A stretch of DNA of 64,000 nucleotides. It comes from Sipunculus nudus (lineage: Eukaryota; Annelida; Sipuncula; Golfingiida; Sipunculidae). The stretch is from the NCBI GenBank assembly GCA_026874595.1, contig CM049311.1, forward strand, positions 64,273,953-64,337,952, written 5' to 3'. Positions 1-11,902 of this stretch are shown in pieces; the stretch's first letter is position 1; each line of letters opens with the position of its first letter. The position numbers and the translations under genes were made by a program. The notes under the pieces are model-generated. The model saw only the letters and a list, made by a program, of their open reading frames with translations. It made no database searches and was not told the origin of the DNA.

Positions 1-156
1 CGGAACATGGTTTGTTAATTAACAACCTTATATATATGTAGATGGTATCAGAATCAGTCCATGCAAACACACATTTATTATTGTCTAAACATGCAGTAAT
101 CATCAGGCTATGAATGAGTAATTGTGGGATGTATTCTTATATTAATCGAGTACTCT

Positions 157-449
157 TAGGCAAAAAAAATATGGTTTTCAGGCTATTTTTTCAAAAATTA
201 GTGCAGGTAGACAATTTTTTGTTTACTTTTTTTGTATGTTTTGCTAAAAATGTCATATGATCAGGGAAAAGTATGATAATAACAGAATTTTTTTTGCTAA
301 ACAGGTAAAAGCACTACATAACAAAGGAAATTTTAACAAAATTGTTTTATTTTATCTTCTTAAAAGATAAAAATCAAAATAAATTTTTGAAACAGGGGGT
401 TAAAATTAGAGCAGGCGGTGCCTGATAACCATCCCTTTTTTTTGCCTTA
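157..449 (+). repeat. MITE-like repeat, copy 1 (degenerate)
   Basis: A ~293-bp AT-rich, non-coding repeat, opening with an AGGCAAAAAAA / ATGGTTTTCAGGC-like end and closing with a GGTGCCTGATAACCAT / TTTTTTTGCCT end in inverted orientation. The same internal order (TGTCATATGATCAGGGAAAAG, then TAAAAGC and AACAAAGGAAATT, then ATCTTCTT) recurs at 11301-11642 in the same orientation and at 52048-52350 inverted. No coding capacity is visible, so a non-autonomous DNA transposon is the best reading. Confidence 0.75.
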
Positions 450-881
450 TACTTAAATTTTATAGGTTCTGGTGGGATTGTCAAAAATGAAACATTGCCA
501 TCATAAAGCCAACTGCAGTGCACGCCTGCCAGGATTCTGATCAAACTTTGGCATGTTCTTCAGAAATATAAGAATAGAAGCCCTCACAAATGTCTTTTAT
601 TTGATGGTTGCATCACAAGTGGGCTCTGGTTGCTAAAGAAATAGGAGCACTGATTCCAGGGAATAATTATTTTCTGAGTGACTATTCTCAATGTGTACAG
701 TTTTGTTTTCTTTTCCTGAATAGGGGACAAAATGTTGTTCACTTTAGTACTGTAATTTTTAACTGGTTGTTCCTGTTAAATACAATACACAGTATCAGAG
801 ATATATCACATGCAAAATACTGCATGATGAGATGTGTGCATCAGAGTTGAAACAGAAAGAAAACTTTGGTCATGAGTATAG
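450..881. other. intergenic/intronic, no gene recognised
   Basis: No exon with convincing splice sites and no recognisable repeat was found. A plus-strand reading frame of 80 codons at 608-850 looks like chance: its composition is not protein-like and it lacks a family motif. Confidence 0.5.
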
Positions 882-950
882 TGTTCTATTGTGGTAAACA
901 CAATCAATAGAAACAACACGTATTGAAACAAACAGATTGTATTCAGAATC
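882..950 (-). repeat. Truncated 3' LTR remnant of element 1
   Basis: This segment matches 5073-5140 closely (shared core ACACGTATTGAAACAAACAG) and then stops abruptly where the integrase reading frame ends. Only the LTR end next to ...ACA is present; the upstream U3-like part seen at 5141-5249 is missing. Confidence 0.65.
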
Positions 951-962
951 AAATTATCTTAC

Positions 963-2420
963 TCATTTTGGTTTCTTAGTGTCCAAAATAAAATCATCAT
1001 ATCTCTTTGGTACAGACCTTACACGCTGTGGTTTGTTTAATGCACTTTGAATATTTACAGACTCATTACTAACCACAGTAGATTCTGATTCTGGCAATGT
1101 AGGATTTTCCATATCTGATGATGTATTAATAATTTCACTATCACTCTGATTTTGCACAAATCTTTTCACATGTGTTGAATTTCTCTTGTAAGTTGCACCA
1201 TCTGTAGATTCTACCACAACACTATTACCACACTTATTCACCAACTTGTAAGGTACTGGTTCAAATGTTGTTGATAATTTATTCTGTCATGACTGCTTTA
1301 ACAGAACTAAATCACCTGGCTCAAGATCACTTGGCTCTGCTCCTCTCTTCTCATCTGTGTATATCTTACTTTTCTCTTTCTGGACTATATAACGATCACG
1401 AAACTCTGTATCACCAATTACCTCTGTGAATTCTGGCAACTTTGTTCTGACTTTTCTTTTAAACAACAATTCTGCTGGCGGAACTCCTGTGACGGAATGC
1501 GGTGTGGTCCTGTATGCACGAAGATATATACGCAATTCCTTTTTCTAGTCTTTCTGCTCAGCTTGAGCTATTTTAATGTGCTTTAGTATTGAATGATTTT
1601 GGCATTCAACTTCACCGTTAGCTGCTGGATGCAAGGGTGTTACACGTCTATGTCTGATCCCTTCCTCCTTCAAGTAGTTGATAAAAGGATTGGACGTAAA
1701 TTGCGGACCATTATCCGTTGTGATGGTTAATGGACAACCATGTGTGGTGAACATTTTATCTAAACTGTCAACAATTTTATCAGTAGTTACTGTTTTTAGA
1801 ATGTCAATCTCATAGAAACGACTGAAATAGTCCACAACAACAAATACATAGTCACCTGAGGGTAGTGGTCCCAGTAAGTCTGCTGCAAGATCTTGCCATG
1901 GTCAACTTGGCAGTTTTGTGGGTCTCATTGGTTCTGGAGCTGTTGGTTTACTTACAAGCTGACACCCGTAACATGCTTTCACAAATTTCTCTGCGTCTTT
2001 ATCCATGCCTGGTCTCCATAATTTTGAGCGCAATCTCTGTTTCATGCCAACAATACCTAAATGTCCCTCATGAGCGAGTGGGACTAGTTTTGATCGGAGT
2101 GCTACTGGAGGTACAATACGTGTTCCTCTCAATACAACTTGTCCGACAGTACACAGTTCATCACGAACAGCCATATACTGAATTGAAACACTATTTGTTT
2201 TCCATTGTCCACTGTGAATACACTTTCTGATTTCTGCTAACTCTGAATCATCTGCTGATACAGTTTCTACTTCCTGTGTGGTTATGGCAACAGGTACAGC
2301 ATTCTCAGCTACAAATTTAATATATTCCTCTGCTACATTTCTCTTTGACTTTCTAGCATACTTGACACTGAGTCTTGATAACACATCAGCAACATTTTCC
2401 ATTCCTGGTCGATAAATCAC
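963..2420 (-). pseudogene. Integrase region of element 1 (frameshifted)
   Basis: From 2420 downward, the segment 1902-2420 carries the end of RNase H (ADVLSRL tether) and the integrase HHCC zinc-binding domain, with H-x3-H near HEGHLGI and a CYGC pair. Segment 1545-1835 carries the catalytic core: DYFSRF, then DNGPQF, then the glutamate in the context NGEVE, giving the three acidic residues. Segment 1287-1535 continues with the AYRTTPH motif and a C-terminal LEPGDLVLL motif. Segment 963-1244 is the C-terminal tail ending in a basic PKRYDDF stretch and a stop. Breaks between segments are frameshifts or stops, so no intact integrase can be made. Confidence 0.88.
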
Positions 2421-2500
2421 TCAGAATGTATATGGTTGCAGTCTGAGAACCAATCTCTGAATGCTAGCTGATGGTTTTGACTTTCGCGAATATATGAATT

Positions 2501-3142
2501 CTAGTGGCTTATATGGTCAGTGATTAGGTCAAAATCAATTCCATATAGATAAAGGTGAAACCTCTCACATGCCCACACAATAGCAAGAGCTTCCTTCTCA
2601 GTTTGTGAGTACCTGCGTTCAACTTCTGTGAGACTTGTACTAGCATAACTGATCACACGTGGTTCTCCATTCTGTATTTGCACGAGTATGGCTCCTAAAC
2701 CTGTAGGACTTGCATCAGCAATTATCTGTGTTTTGGCATCTTTCTGGAAATAACCTAAAGTCTCCGAATTTGCTAAACTCTGTTTTAGGTGCTCAAATGC
2801 ACGATCTTGTTCAGGTCCCCATACAAAATGAACTCCTTTCTTGGTCAATTCTCGTAATGGCGCTGAGTTAGTTGCCATGTCTGGTATATAGCGACTGTTA
2901 AACTGTACTAGTCGGAGAAAACTTCTTATCTCACTTGCGTTCTCTGGCTGTCTTACCTCAAGTACACTTTTAACTTTCTCTGTTGCAGGGCAAATTCCTT
3001 GCGATGTCAAGACATGCCCCATGAAGACAACTTTGCTTAAACTGAATTTACATTTCTCTTCATTCAGAGTTAAGCCTCTTTCTTTTAGATGGTCAAGTAC
3101 TCTGGCTAATCTAACATTATGTTCTTGTTGACCTATTGCCAT
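2501..3142 (-). pseudogene. RT thumb/connection and RNase H of element 1
   Basis: The translation starts after the catalytic palm with LNEEKCKFS and FMGHVLTSQG, typical of the segment following the RT active site. It continues through the RT thumb and FVWGPEQDRAFEHLKQ into RNase H: ADASPTGLGA (first aspartate), the YASTSLTEVERRYSQTEKE glutamate region, and LITDH. The YxDD-bearing stretch falls in the gap at 3143-3180, where the frame changes. Confidence 0.87.
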
Positions 3143-3179
3143 GGTTTATAATGTCATCAGAAATATTTGCAACCCCTGG

Positions 3180-3886
3180 TCAACCTTGCAAAATTTGACA
3201 AATAATCTGTTGGTATTTTTCCGGTGCTGATGAAATACCAAACATAAGACGTTTGTAGCGGTATTGTCCATTATGGGTAATGAAGGTTGTTATAGCGCGA
3301 GAAGGCTCATCTAACACTATCTGATGATACCCCCACCTTAAATCAAGTTTACTGAACACCTGACTATCTCCAATTTCTTGTAGGACTTCCTCAATTGTTG
3401 GAATAGGGCGCGATTTGCTTGCCTCATATCCACACACAGGGGTATGTCTCCATCCGGTTTTTGTACACAAATCATTGGACTAACCCAAGGTGTAGGTCCA
3501 TTAACCTTTTCTATTATGTCTTTCTCCTCTAAGTCATCTAGCTTTTTCTCTACTTTCTCTCTCAGTGCGAAAGGTATCCTGTACTGTGACTGTGCCACTG
3601 GTTGTATTGTAGAGTCAATATGCATCTTAAGTTGAAAATCTGTCAGTTTTCCAATACCCTGGAAATAGTCTTTATACTGATCTACTATCTGATCTATATC
3701 TGATGAAACAGCATTGACACCCAGTTTAAGAACACCTAACTCCATAGCAGTCTGTTTCCCTAACAGTGGTTGACCATGTTCTTTAATCACAACAAATTCA
3801 GCTTTAGTGCTCTGGTTTTCAATGCAAATGTCCGTATAAAAACTCCCTAAAGTTTTCAGTGGTTTCGACGCTCCATATGGGTACAA
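3180..3886 (-). pseudogene. Reverse transcriptase fingers/palm of element 1
   Basis: Two overlapping frames encode successive parts of the enzyme. 3338-3886 includes PWVSPMICVQKPDG and LCVDMRQANRA. 3180-3470 includes SRPIPTIEEVL, FSKLDLRWGYHQI (first catalytic aspartate) and FGISSAPEKYQQ. The switch near 3400-3470 is a frameshift. Order and motifs match Ty3/gypsy reverse transcriptases; the copy is broken. Confidence 0.88.
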
Positions 3887-4375
3887 GTTCTTTTCATATC
3901 TCTTTGATGTACAGCGAATTTTCTTTCATTTGATCGTTCCCATAAAGTTCTGTCTATAATATTTGTGGATGCCCCTGAATCAATCACCATTTCTACAGTT
4001 TCTCCCCCAACTACAACTTCTATTCGACCAGAAGGGGATTCATCATGGATAGTAAAAGCATACTCATCATCAGTATCTGCATCATCTGAGTGTATCTCCG
4101 AGTCTGACCTACTCTCTGAGCTATACTGGTCTTCAGCTGTATAACACATTTTCTCTATGACGGTTCCCATGTGATTTCTGATTTTGACCATATCTGTGAC
4201 TTGACTCTTGTCTCCTGTTACTACCACTACTACCAGTAATGTTCTTAGTTTTACACATTTTAGCAAAGTGTCCCATGTGTCCACATCTATCACAGGTTTT
4301 ATTCTTTGCTGGACACGACATATCTTTACTTATGTGCCCTTCTTTACAAAATCTATAACACTTCAGTTTATTTCT
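3856..4375 (-). pseudogene. Nucleocapsid zinc knuckles and aspartic protease of element 1
   Basis: From about 4375 downward a cysteine/histidine-rich stretch gives two CCHC knuckles; the second reads CDRCGHMGHFAKMC, and the first is distorted by an indel. After a frame change the protease follows with the catalytic IDSGASTNIID motif, after an acidic, serine-rich linker. It lies between gag and RT as expected for Ty3/gypsy elements. Confidence 0.8.
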
Positions 4376-4390
4376 GTGTGGCTGATCATG

Positions 4391-5026
4391 TTACACTGGC
4401 CTAAACCTCCTCTGTCTACTTTTATGTGACTTACCAGCAACAGTCTGCACAATATCTGGCCCATCAGTTGTGGTTCTCATTTTAGCACTCAAATTAGAAG
4501 CATTCTCCTGTGCTCTAGCTATATCCTGTAGCTTTTGTAATGTGAGATCATCCTGCTCTAACAGCTTTCTGCGTAACATATTGTCTTTACATGTATAAAT
4601 CACTTGATCACGTATTTGTTCATCTCTCGAATCTCCAAAGTCACAGTTCATAGACTTCATCAACAGTCTTGTTACATACTGATCTATGGTCTCATTATCA
4701 CTTTCGGACATAGATTTGAACTTATACCGTTCGTATGTGACATTTACTTTGGGCGTGAAATGTTCATCGAGGGCGATAATGGCAGCATCAAACAAATCAT
4801 CACGTACCTTCAGTGTATAAAAAATGTCTTGAACTGCCCATCCTGCACAATGAAGCAACAATGCTCTTCTCTGTTTAGATTTCTCAATCCCCTTTCCGTC
4901 GGCATATAGTATGAAGCCACGCTTCCACCTTTCCCATCTCGGGCCCACAGTTGTCGTGTCTCCGGTGACATCAAAGCTTGGCAACCCTGCTGATCCTAAT
5001 GAGTCGAATCCCTGGCTCTCGGCCAT
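4391..5026 (-). pseudogene. Gag of element 1
   Basis: Starts at the ATG at 5026 (MAESQGFDSLGS) just downstream of the primer site. It contains PRWERWKRGFILY, ALDEHFTPKVN and DQYVTRL, the pattern of a retrotransposon capsid (UBN2-like) domain. The frame stops at 4391, before the zinc knuckles, which are in another frame. The frame is open further upstream to 5230, but that part lies within the LTR and is probably not translated. Confidence 0.8.
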
Positions 5027-5051
5027 AATATATAGTCCGTGGGTACTATGT

Positions 5052-5065
5052 CCAGTTCGTCGCCA
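5052..5065 (-). promoter_or_regulatory. Putative primer-binding site of element 1
   Basis: On the minus strand TGGCGACGAACTGG lies a few bases after the LTR end (...ACA) and about 26 bases before the gag ATG. The leading TGG is the usual complement of a tRNA CCA end. The tRNA was not identified. Confidence 0.5.
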
Positions 5066-5072
5066 ATTAAAG

Positions 5073-5249
5073 TGTGCTGTTGTGGTAAACACGATCAGTA
5101 TAAACAACACGTATTGAAACAAACAGATTGTATTCAGAATTATGCCGTACACATTTAAGCTGGCTCGCAGTACACATTCAAGATGGCTACCCACACGTCT
5201 AGAAAGAACGCTGGGGTCACGGGAGGTCAATTACCGTAAACACTTTACA
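5073..5249 (-). repeat. Presumed 5' LTR of element 1
   Basis: The inner ~65 bp is shared with 882-950. The outer boundary is a guess: TGTAAA at 5249 on the minus strand would give a 177-bp TG...CA LTR. No convincing target-site duplication was found. Confidence 0.45.
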
Positions 5250-5870
5250 AGCAGGGACCATTGCTTAAATAACTTACCCAAGAACACTACAATGAGCACT
5301 TGATAGTAATTAGTTATAGTAATTACTGGTTTATTACTGATACCTTTACTGCACGATGCAAAGGAATATTTTTTCAACAAAAGATATGCACAGATTAAAT
5401 TTTGACAACTCTCTTTCTATTATCCGTTGTGACTTATATATGGTCGACATATCAGAAAATATGACAATACTTTAAAGTAGGCCAAAGCAAAGTTAGATGG
5501 TAAATTTTAGATGATACAAAAGTGTAAGCATAGTTTTGTGAAAATAAGAGAGAACCAACTTTGTAAATCACATCAGTGATTTTACAAATACCAGAGAAGC
5601 ATGTCTTAATATGTAAGATTACATGACTACTTAATAGGGCTAAGAGTGTTTTTGCCAAATTTCTTATAATTCATCCTGCAATTAGCTGATCCTATAGGTA
5701 GGACATTTTTCGCCCTGTGCCAGCCCCCTGGTGACCTCATATGGTAAAGGCAGCCTTTACAAGCAGTGGTAGAAGTGAAATGAAATTTAACAAACCACAT
5801 TTTAACATTACCACTGGATGAATGTGAGGTTTGGGTCTTCCAGAGGCTTCCTATTTATTGTTGTTGATTT
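5250..5870. other. No gene recognised
   Basis: Ordinary AT-rich sequence. Neither strand shows an exon with good splice sites or a named repeat family. Confidence 0.5.
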
Positions 5871-5873
5871 ACA

Positions 5874-5922
5874 GATACAAGTGACACTGCACTACATTTT
5901 GAGCAGACATTAATGCATGATA
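5874..5922 (+). repeat. Decayed upstream copy of the following exon
   Basis: The stretch ACTGCACTACATTTTGAGCA...TTAATGCATG mirrors ACTGCAGCATATTTTGAGGA...TTAATGCATG in the candidate exon 80 bp downstream. It follows a plausible acceptor (TTGATTTACAG), but the matching reading frame hits a stop, so it reads as a broken local exon duplication. Confidence 0.55.
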
Positions 5923-5938
5923 TATTTCTTTCTTCCAG

Positions 5939-6005
5939 GAGGCTTGTGAAAAAACCATGTCAACACTGCAGCATATTTTGAGGAGTACATTAATGCATGC
6001 ACGAG
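5939..6005 (+). CDS. Candidate internal exon of an unrecognised plus-strand gene
   Basis: A strong acceptor (TTTCTTTCTTCCAG) precedes 67 bases that are open in one frame and end at a good donor (CACGAG|GTAAAG), leaving phase 1. The translation begins EACEKTMSTLQHILRSTL. The phase fits the exon at 11903, giving a split glutamate codon at the junction. Alternatively the exon does not splice and the frame runs on to a TGA near 6126; that extension is also protein-like (SSYERGGRIIVLDLHRNLN). I do not recognise the family. Confidence 0.4.
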
Positions 6006-6224
6006 GTAAAGCTATAAACCCTTCAGCTCCAGGAATATTTAGTTCATACGAAAGAGGTGGAAGAATAATTGTACTAGATTTACACAGAAACTTGAATGTC
6101 AGACAGGAGAGCACAAACCTTGAATGAGTCAAAACAATCGTACTGCAGCCACCCCACTGTCCATATTTATACTATAGTCCGTTTCATCCCCTCATGTCCA
6201 CCTCTTTTTGCAATGAACATTTTT

Positions 6225-8350
6225 AGCGAACCTGTGAGCTTATGCGATGGTGCGGCGGCGTCCGTCGTGTGTCGTGCGTCATGCGTTGTCTGTACGTTAA
6301 CCATAGCTATCTCAAAAACGGCAGGAGCTAGCATCACCAAATTTTTTGCAAATATTCAGTCATCCAAAAAACTATATTGGATTTCATTTATTTTTATTCT
6401 AACTGCATTTTCTTAGATTTTATAGGGAAAAAAGCTAAAAAAACTTTAAAAATCTTCTTCTCTGAAACTGTCCAGCCAAATTGTCCAATATTTCACAGAA
6501 ATGATCCCTGGAATAATCTTTCTCAAGTTTGTTCGAATGGTTCCAGTTCGGAGATTTTTGGCTGAGTTACAGGAGGTTGAACTTTGTTAACTGTGCAAAA
6601 AAGCATATTAAAATTTAAATCTCAGAAACGGCTGGAGCTATCATCACCAAATTTTATGCCAATGTTGGTCACATGAGTCATATCTGAAATTGAGGTATTG
6701 GTGGCGCCACCTGCATCGGCCTTTTTTGTACGGGGTCATCAGTGCCCGTATCACACTGACAGCTACAAATAACTTCTTCTCTGAAACGAAATGGCCAAAT
6801 TGTTTAATATCGCACAGAAATGATCCTAGGGTAGTGCTTTCTGAAGTTTGTTCAAATGGTCTCAGTTCAGTGACTTTTGGCTAAGTTATGGGAAGCTGAA
6901 TTTAGTCATATGCCATAACAGCCCATTTTAGCTAAGTGGCTACAAAAATCTTCTTCTCAAAAACCACTGGGCCAAATTCTTAAATCTCACACATTAATTA
7001 TCCTTAGATGTTGATAATTCAAGTTTGTTCAAATGGTCTCAGTTCAGTGACTTTTGGCTGAGTTATGGGGAGCTGAATTAAGTCATATGCAATAACAGCC
7101 AATTTTAGCTAAGTGGCTACAAAAATCTTCTTCTCAACAACCACGCGGCCAAATTCATAAATCTCACACATTTATTATCCTGAGATGTTGATAATTCAAG
7201 TTTGTTCAAATGGTCTCAGTTCAGTGACTTTTGGCTGAGTTATGGGAAGCTGAATTTAGTCATATGCCATAACAGCCCATTTTAGCTTAGTGGCTACAAA
7301 AATCTTCTTCTCAAAAACCACTGGACCAAATTCTTAAATCTCACACATTAATTATCCTTAGATGTTGATAATTCAAGTTTGTTCAAATGGTTTTGATTCA
7401 ATGATTTTTGGCTGAGTTATGGGAATCTGAACTTTGCCATTTTGTTGTATTTTCCCATATGAGTTATAAACCTACAAAACGTTTTTTCGACTGATGATGA
7501 TACTGAGGCCAGTTTGTTTAATATTTTGCAAGAATAATTCCCTGAATCATTCTTATAATAATTGTCTTTTATGGTTCTTAAAAATGAATTTGGCTGAATT
7601 ATAAAGATTGAATTGAGTCATTTTACCAAATATGTTAGCTGTGTGAAGCAGATACATTTAGCCTAGCACCAGTTTATCAGCATCCATTACATCATGCCTC
7701 TAGACATTTAGATTTCAGGTTATCTATGGAAAATATTGACAAGAATGTTTTTAAAAGCTTTTAAAAAATGTAGATTTATGATATTACATATCATCTGTAC
7801 ACTAACTCATAATTTCTCAGGAATAGCAGGAGCTACCATCCCCAAATGTTATGCAATTATCTGTCACATATCAAATGTTGATGGATTCATCTTATTTTTG
7901 CTATCTGCATTTACTAGATTTTACAAGGAAAAAGCTGAAAAAAACTTGTAAAAGACTTCTTCTTGTAAACAGTCCAGCCAAATTGTCCAAATTTTACAGA
8001 AATGATCCCAGAGGCGAGCCCTCTCAAGTTTGTTCAAATGGTTTGTGTTGGATAAATTTTAGCAGAGTTACATAACAGGCCAAGATTGTGTACGTTTCTT
8101 GAATAGGTTGAGAAACTGCCAACTGTTTCAGATTTGTCAACAGATCAAGAGTTCATTCAGTGCAGCCAAATATAGGTCAACAGTTCAGTCAGTGCAGCCA
8201 AGCACAAGGCATGTGATCACCTCATGGGCAGCATGTGATCATCTCATGGGTAGCATGTGATCACCTCATGAGTATCATGTGATCACCTCATGGGTGTCAT
8301 GCCCCTCAGGGCTGCATATGGAGCCAATCTGTGAGCTTATGCAATTGTAT
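6225..8350 (+). repeat. Composite repeat block with ~178-bp tandem units
   Basis: The block opens and closes with related sequence (TGTGAGCTTATGC at about 6234 and 8330). Inside, the phrase ACAAAAATCTTCTTCTC recurs near 6942, 7120 and 7298, giving three ~178-bp units that share TTTGTTCAAATGGT and CAGTGACTTTTGGCT. Looser copies lie at 6290-6600, 6600-6900 and 7790-8070. Short open frames here are by-products of the repeat. The architecture resembles non-autonomous mollusc elements with internal tandem cores. Confidence 0.75.
8210..8297 (+). repeat. Four 22-bp tandem units
   Basis: CATGTGATCACCTCATGGG plus three variable bases, four times with 1-4 changes. Each unit contains CATGTG and the palindrome TGATCA. 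Confidence 0.9.
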
Positions 8351-8439
8351 GGCTACTATTTCAGATTTGGCAATAGGCAAAAGTCAGCCTGGATTTATTT
8401 ATAGCTTTGGCAGACTGCCAACTGTTTCAGATTATGCAA

Positions 8440-8530
8440 CAGGTCAAGAATTCACTCAGTGCAGCCAGGTACAGGTCAAAAATTCACTCAGTCTAGCCAG
8501 GTTCAGGTCAAGAGTTCACTCAGTGCAGTA
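8440..8530 (+). repeat. ~30-bp tandem units
   Basis: Units of the form AGGTCAAGAATTCACTCAGT-GCAGCC are repeated three times. Weaker copies occur at 8145-8200, on the other side of the 22-bp array. Confidence 0.75.
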
Positions 8531-8579
8531 GCCTGAGCCAGTAATTTGTCACAGTACACTCGGGGCAACAGCCTTTCTC

Positions 8580-8850
8580 ACCTAAGCCTGGTCAGCCCCG
8601 TGCATCAGACTCAAGGTAAGTTGCATGTATTGGCCTGATATTCTGACCTGTCTATGTGTTTTTATGGCTTTCTCGTTCACAAGACAGGTGTCGCCATCTA
8701 CAATGACTTTTGCAAAGTGTATTTGCCTGCTTAATTCTACAGAAGAATTTGATATATCAGCCTGAAATTGGGCATATGTGTACATGTCAAATAGCTTTGT
8801 TGTATACAAGACTGGTGGTGCCACCTACAATAATTTTTGTGTTGTGTGCA
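8580..8850 (-). repeat. Partial copy of the GGTGGCGCCACC repeat family
   Basis: Contains TGGTGGTGCCACC and CATAT/CTGCC-type phrases shared with the larger copies at 9371-10620 and 46349-47790. Truncated on both sides. Confidence 0.55.
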
Positions 8851-9370
8851 CCCATGCCAGAATTTCAGCAGTGATGTTTGTGTATTATTTCTTGTTCAAA
8901 ATGTTTAGTACTTGCATTGTTCATATATATGAAAAGTAGTGGTTCAGCACTGAAGCGTTATACCTGGTGTATATCCATATGCACAGGTTCGCATTAGGCC
9001 TGTAGGCCTTGTTATTAATATAAGTTCAAGGGAAACCATTATAGTGTGGAGGAGAGGAATAAAGGACATAATTTTCACCCAAGTAAATAAATACCTACCT
9101 TAAAGTTTATTAAAAACAGAATTATTTGAAAATTTGAGAAATCAGTCTACATTTTGCAACACATCACACTCACTTAAGGCAGACAAGGTCGTTTGTCATT
9201 TGCAAAAAAAGCCTCAATTTACAGCTGCTGAGTGGATGATGTCATGTTAACACTCTAAAAAATATAACCAGCTAAAACAAATTTAACTAGTCATGCAGGG
9301 ACACATTATATTTGCCAGATTATTATGAATAGACTTAAAAGCTGTAAAACATAAAACCGGAAATCTATTT

Positions 9371-10620
9371 TATCTGCCAAAATAAAGTGGTTTCCGGAGA
9401 ACTCCTCTCAGACTACTGGACGGATTTTTCCGAAACTTACAGTCTTACACTAATTATCGGGTCACATGTTAACTGGTGCCAAACCAATTTGCATTGACCT
9501 CTGACCTTTCCTCTCTGACCAGCGTCCATTTGTGTCTGTTTCCACACATAAACCCACATATCTTGAGAACCGTTGGCCAATCAGGAAAAAAAATTTGTAC
9601 AAATGTCGCCCTTGGATAGCTTTATAATATACACACAAAATGGTGGGGCCACCTGCAACCATGTTTGCACAGTGTCCATCTGTTTGTCTGCCTTTGCTTA
9701 AATTCACTCATATCTCCGCAGTGGTTTGACTAATTCACCTGAAATTTGGCATGCGTATACATCCTGGATAGCTTTCTTGATTTTATGACAGGTGGCACCT
9801 CCTACATTAATGTTCACGCTGCGGACATCCATGCTTATATCTCCGGACTGGTTTGACGTATCTACCTGAAAATTTGCATGTGTATAGATCTTACATAGCT
9901 CTTTACCATACACAAAACTGGTGGTGCCACCTGCAACCATTCTTGCATAGTGTCAGTTTGTTTGTCTGCCGCAGGATAAAATCACTCATATCTCGACAGT
10001 GGTTTCATATATCTGCTTTAAATTTTGCAGCTTTATACATCCTGAACAGCTTTCTTGATTTTATGACAGGTGGCACAACCTTCATTCTAGTTTACGCTGC
10101 AGACATCCAAGCTCACATCTGGGGAACCGTTTGACCAATTGGGCCAAAATTTTGCATGTGTATAGATCTCACATAGCTCTTTATCATACACAAAAACTGG
10201 TGGCGCCACCTGCAACCAATTTTGCACAGGGTCCATCTGTTTGTCTGCCGTGGGATAAAATCACTCATAATTCGGCAGTGGTTTGACATATCTGCCTAAA
10301 ATTTTGCAGGTTTATACATCCGGGACAGCTTTCATGATTTTATGACAGGTGCCGCCACCTTCATTTTAGTTTACGCTGCAGACATCCAAGCTCATATCTC
10401 AGGAACCGTTTGATCGATTGGGCCCAAATTTTGCATATGTATCTCACATAGCTCTTTATCATACACAAAACTGGTGGAGCCACCTGCAACCATTTTTGCA
10501 CAGTGTCCATCTGTTTGTTTGCCGTGGGATAAAATCACTCATATCTCAGTAGTGGTTTGACTTATCTGCCTTAAATTTTGCCTGTTTATACATCTTGGTT
10601 AGCTTTATTCTAGTTGCATA
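9371..10620 (+). mobile_element. Helentron/pearl-like non-autonomous element, copy 1
   Basis: Begins with TATCTGCCAAAAT, followed by CTACTGGACGGATTTTTC, the same head as the copy at 46349. The body is a tandem array in which GGTGG-CCACC palindromes alternate every ~140 bp, giving a full period near 275 bp (for example near 9931, 10198 and 10471). The right terminus with its hairpin is missing, so this copy is 3'-truncated. No coding capacity. Confidence 0.7.
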
Positions 10621-11300
10621 ATTCTTATTGCCATATTTGGTTGTCACTCCATATGTAGTTTTCTAGGAAAATATTTTGAAAAATATGAACTTCTAAGAAA
10701 ATTATCTCCAAAAAATAGGTGGACACAGGTTGGTGGAACAGAGTATAACATTTCATTTGGTCTTCCGGACCCCTCCATAAAGTATCATGGAAAGTGGTTC
10801 TGCTGAAAAACAGACATGGGAAGAGACGCAGCCTCCTTAATCGAAGAGGCAAATCTGTGACACTTAGAAAAGTAGTTTCCTCAAATTGGAGTCGCATCCA
10901 GATTCAGCTCCAGATTTCAGTTACATGTGACATCTTGTATTGCAGTAATTATGTTCAGGTACTTTGTAGTATTGCAGATGCTTCATGTATTCCAAACTTT
11001 TACCAGCTTTCTGAAATATCATTAGCCTCTGTGCATGTTGAGGTTATACTATTTGGCACATTGACAGTGGACCGCCACTTTTAAGCTCTTGCTAAAATGT
11101 TTAACATACATACTGTTGCGTGTATCATCTGAACTGTATTGGTTCCCTTGAATATTTACACATAAATGCAGTCATGTATGCATTATTTATCATACAGTTA
11201 ATGTTCAGTGGTAGTTTAGGACATATTTGATTGAATAATGACTAGAGGTTAGCCAAATCATTGTTTTTCCAAATCAAGTTTTTCCTTTAATCTTAAGTAT
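10621..11300. other. No gene recognised
   Basis: Unique-looking sequence. A short plus-strand frame near 10794-11084 has no family motif and no supporting splice sites. Confidence 0.45.
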
Positions 11301-11642
11301 AAGGCCAAAATAAAAAAAAGGTATGGTTCTCAGGCACTTTTTTTTCAGAAATAAATGGGGGCGGGCGCTTTTTTAATTTTAAATTTTTTTGGTATGTTTG
11401 GATAAAAATGTCAAATGATAAGGGAAAAGCATGAAAATAACAGTTTTATTTTGCTAAATAAGTAAAAGCCCTACAAAACAAAGGAAATTGTATGGTTTTA
11501 TCTTCTTGAAAGAAATGTCGGAGCGGCAGCAGCTCAAAATTGGAAAGTTTTTATTGAAAATCAAAATAAAAAGTTTTGATGCGGGGGTTTAACATTGATG
11601 CGGGCGGTGCCTGAGAACCTTACCTTTAATTTTTTTTTGCCT
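11301..11642 (+). repeat. MITE-like repeat, copy 2
   Basis: Ends are inverted: AAGGCCAAAATAAAA...GGTATGGTTCTCAGGCA on the left and TGCCTGAGAACCTTACC...TTTTTTTGCCT on the right. Internal sequence matches the copies at 157-449 and 52048-52350. About 340 bp, non-coding. Confidence 0.85.
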
Positions 11643-11902
11643 AAATCAGCATATTTTTTTTTTATGCAAACTGCACTAATTTTGCAGGTGTGCTATGAAC
11701 ATTCCAAAATGGATATACTTTTGATGTTTTGATTAAACATGTATTTTTGCAGTTGTCTGAAAATTGTGATTCCTATATCTATTTATAAAAATAATAATTT
11801 TCTAATATATCACTTGACCTTTGTGCTTGCTTGATGGGATATTAGTGTTACATTACTGAATAATGTAATGTTTGTATCAGCATTTGTAACTCTTTGTTTC
11901 AG

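Larger units (their letters stand above)
882..5249 (-). mobile_element. Decayed Ty3/gypsy LTR retrotransposon (element 1)
   Basis: Read on the minus strand the order is LTR, primer site, gag, zinc knuckles, aspartic protease, reverse transcriptase, RNase H and integrase, which is the Ty3/gypsy order. The coding sequence is split over all three frames by several frameshifts, so this copy should be inactive. A 60-70 bp stretch flanking the coding region is repeated at both ends (882-950 and 5073-5140), which marks LTR remnants. The 3' remnant is much shorter than the presumed 5' LTR. Confidence 0.9.

Noticed and set aside
1865-5117. Plus-strand frames across element 1 (for example 1865-2230 and 4911-5117)
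   Set aside because: Shadows of the minus-strand pol and gag sequences.
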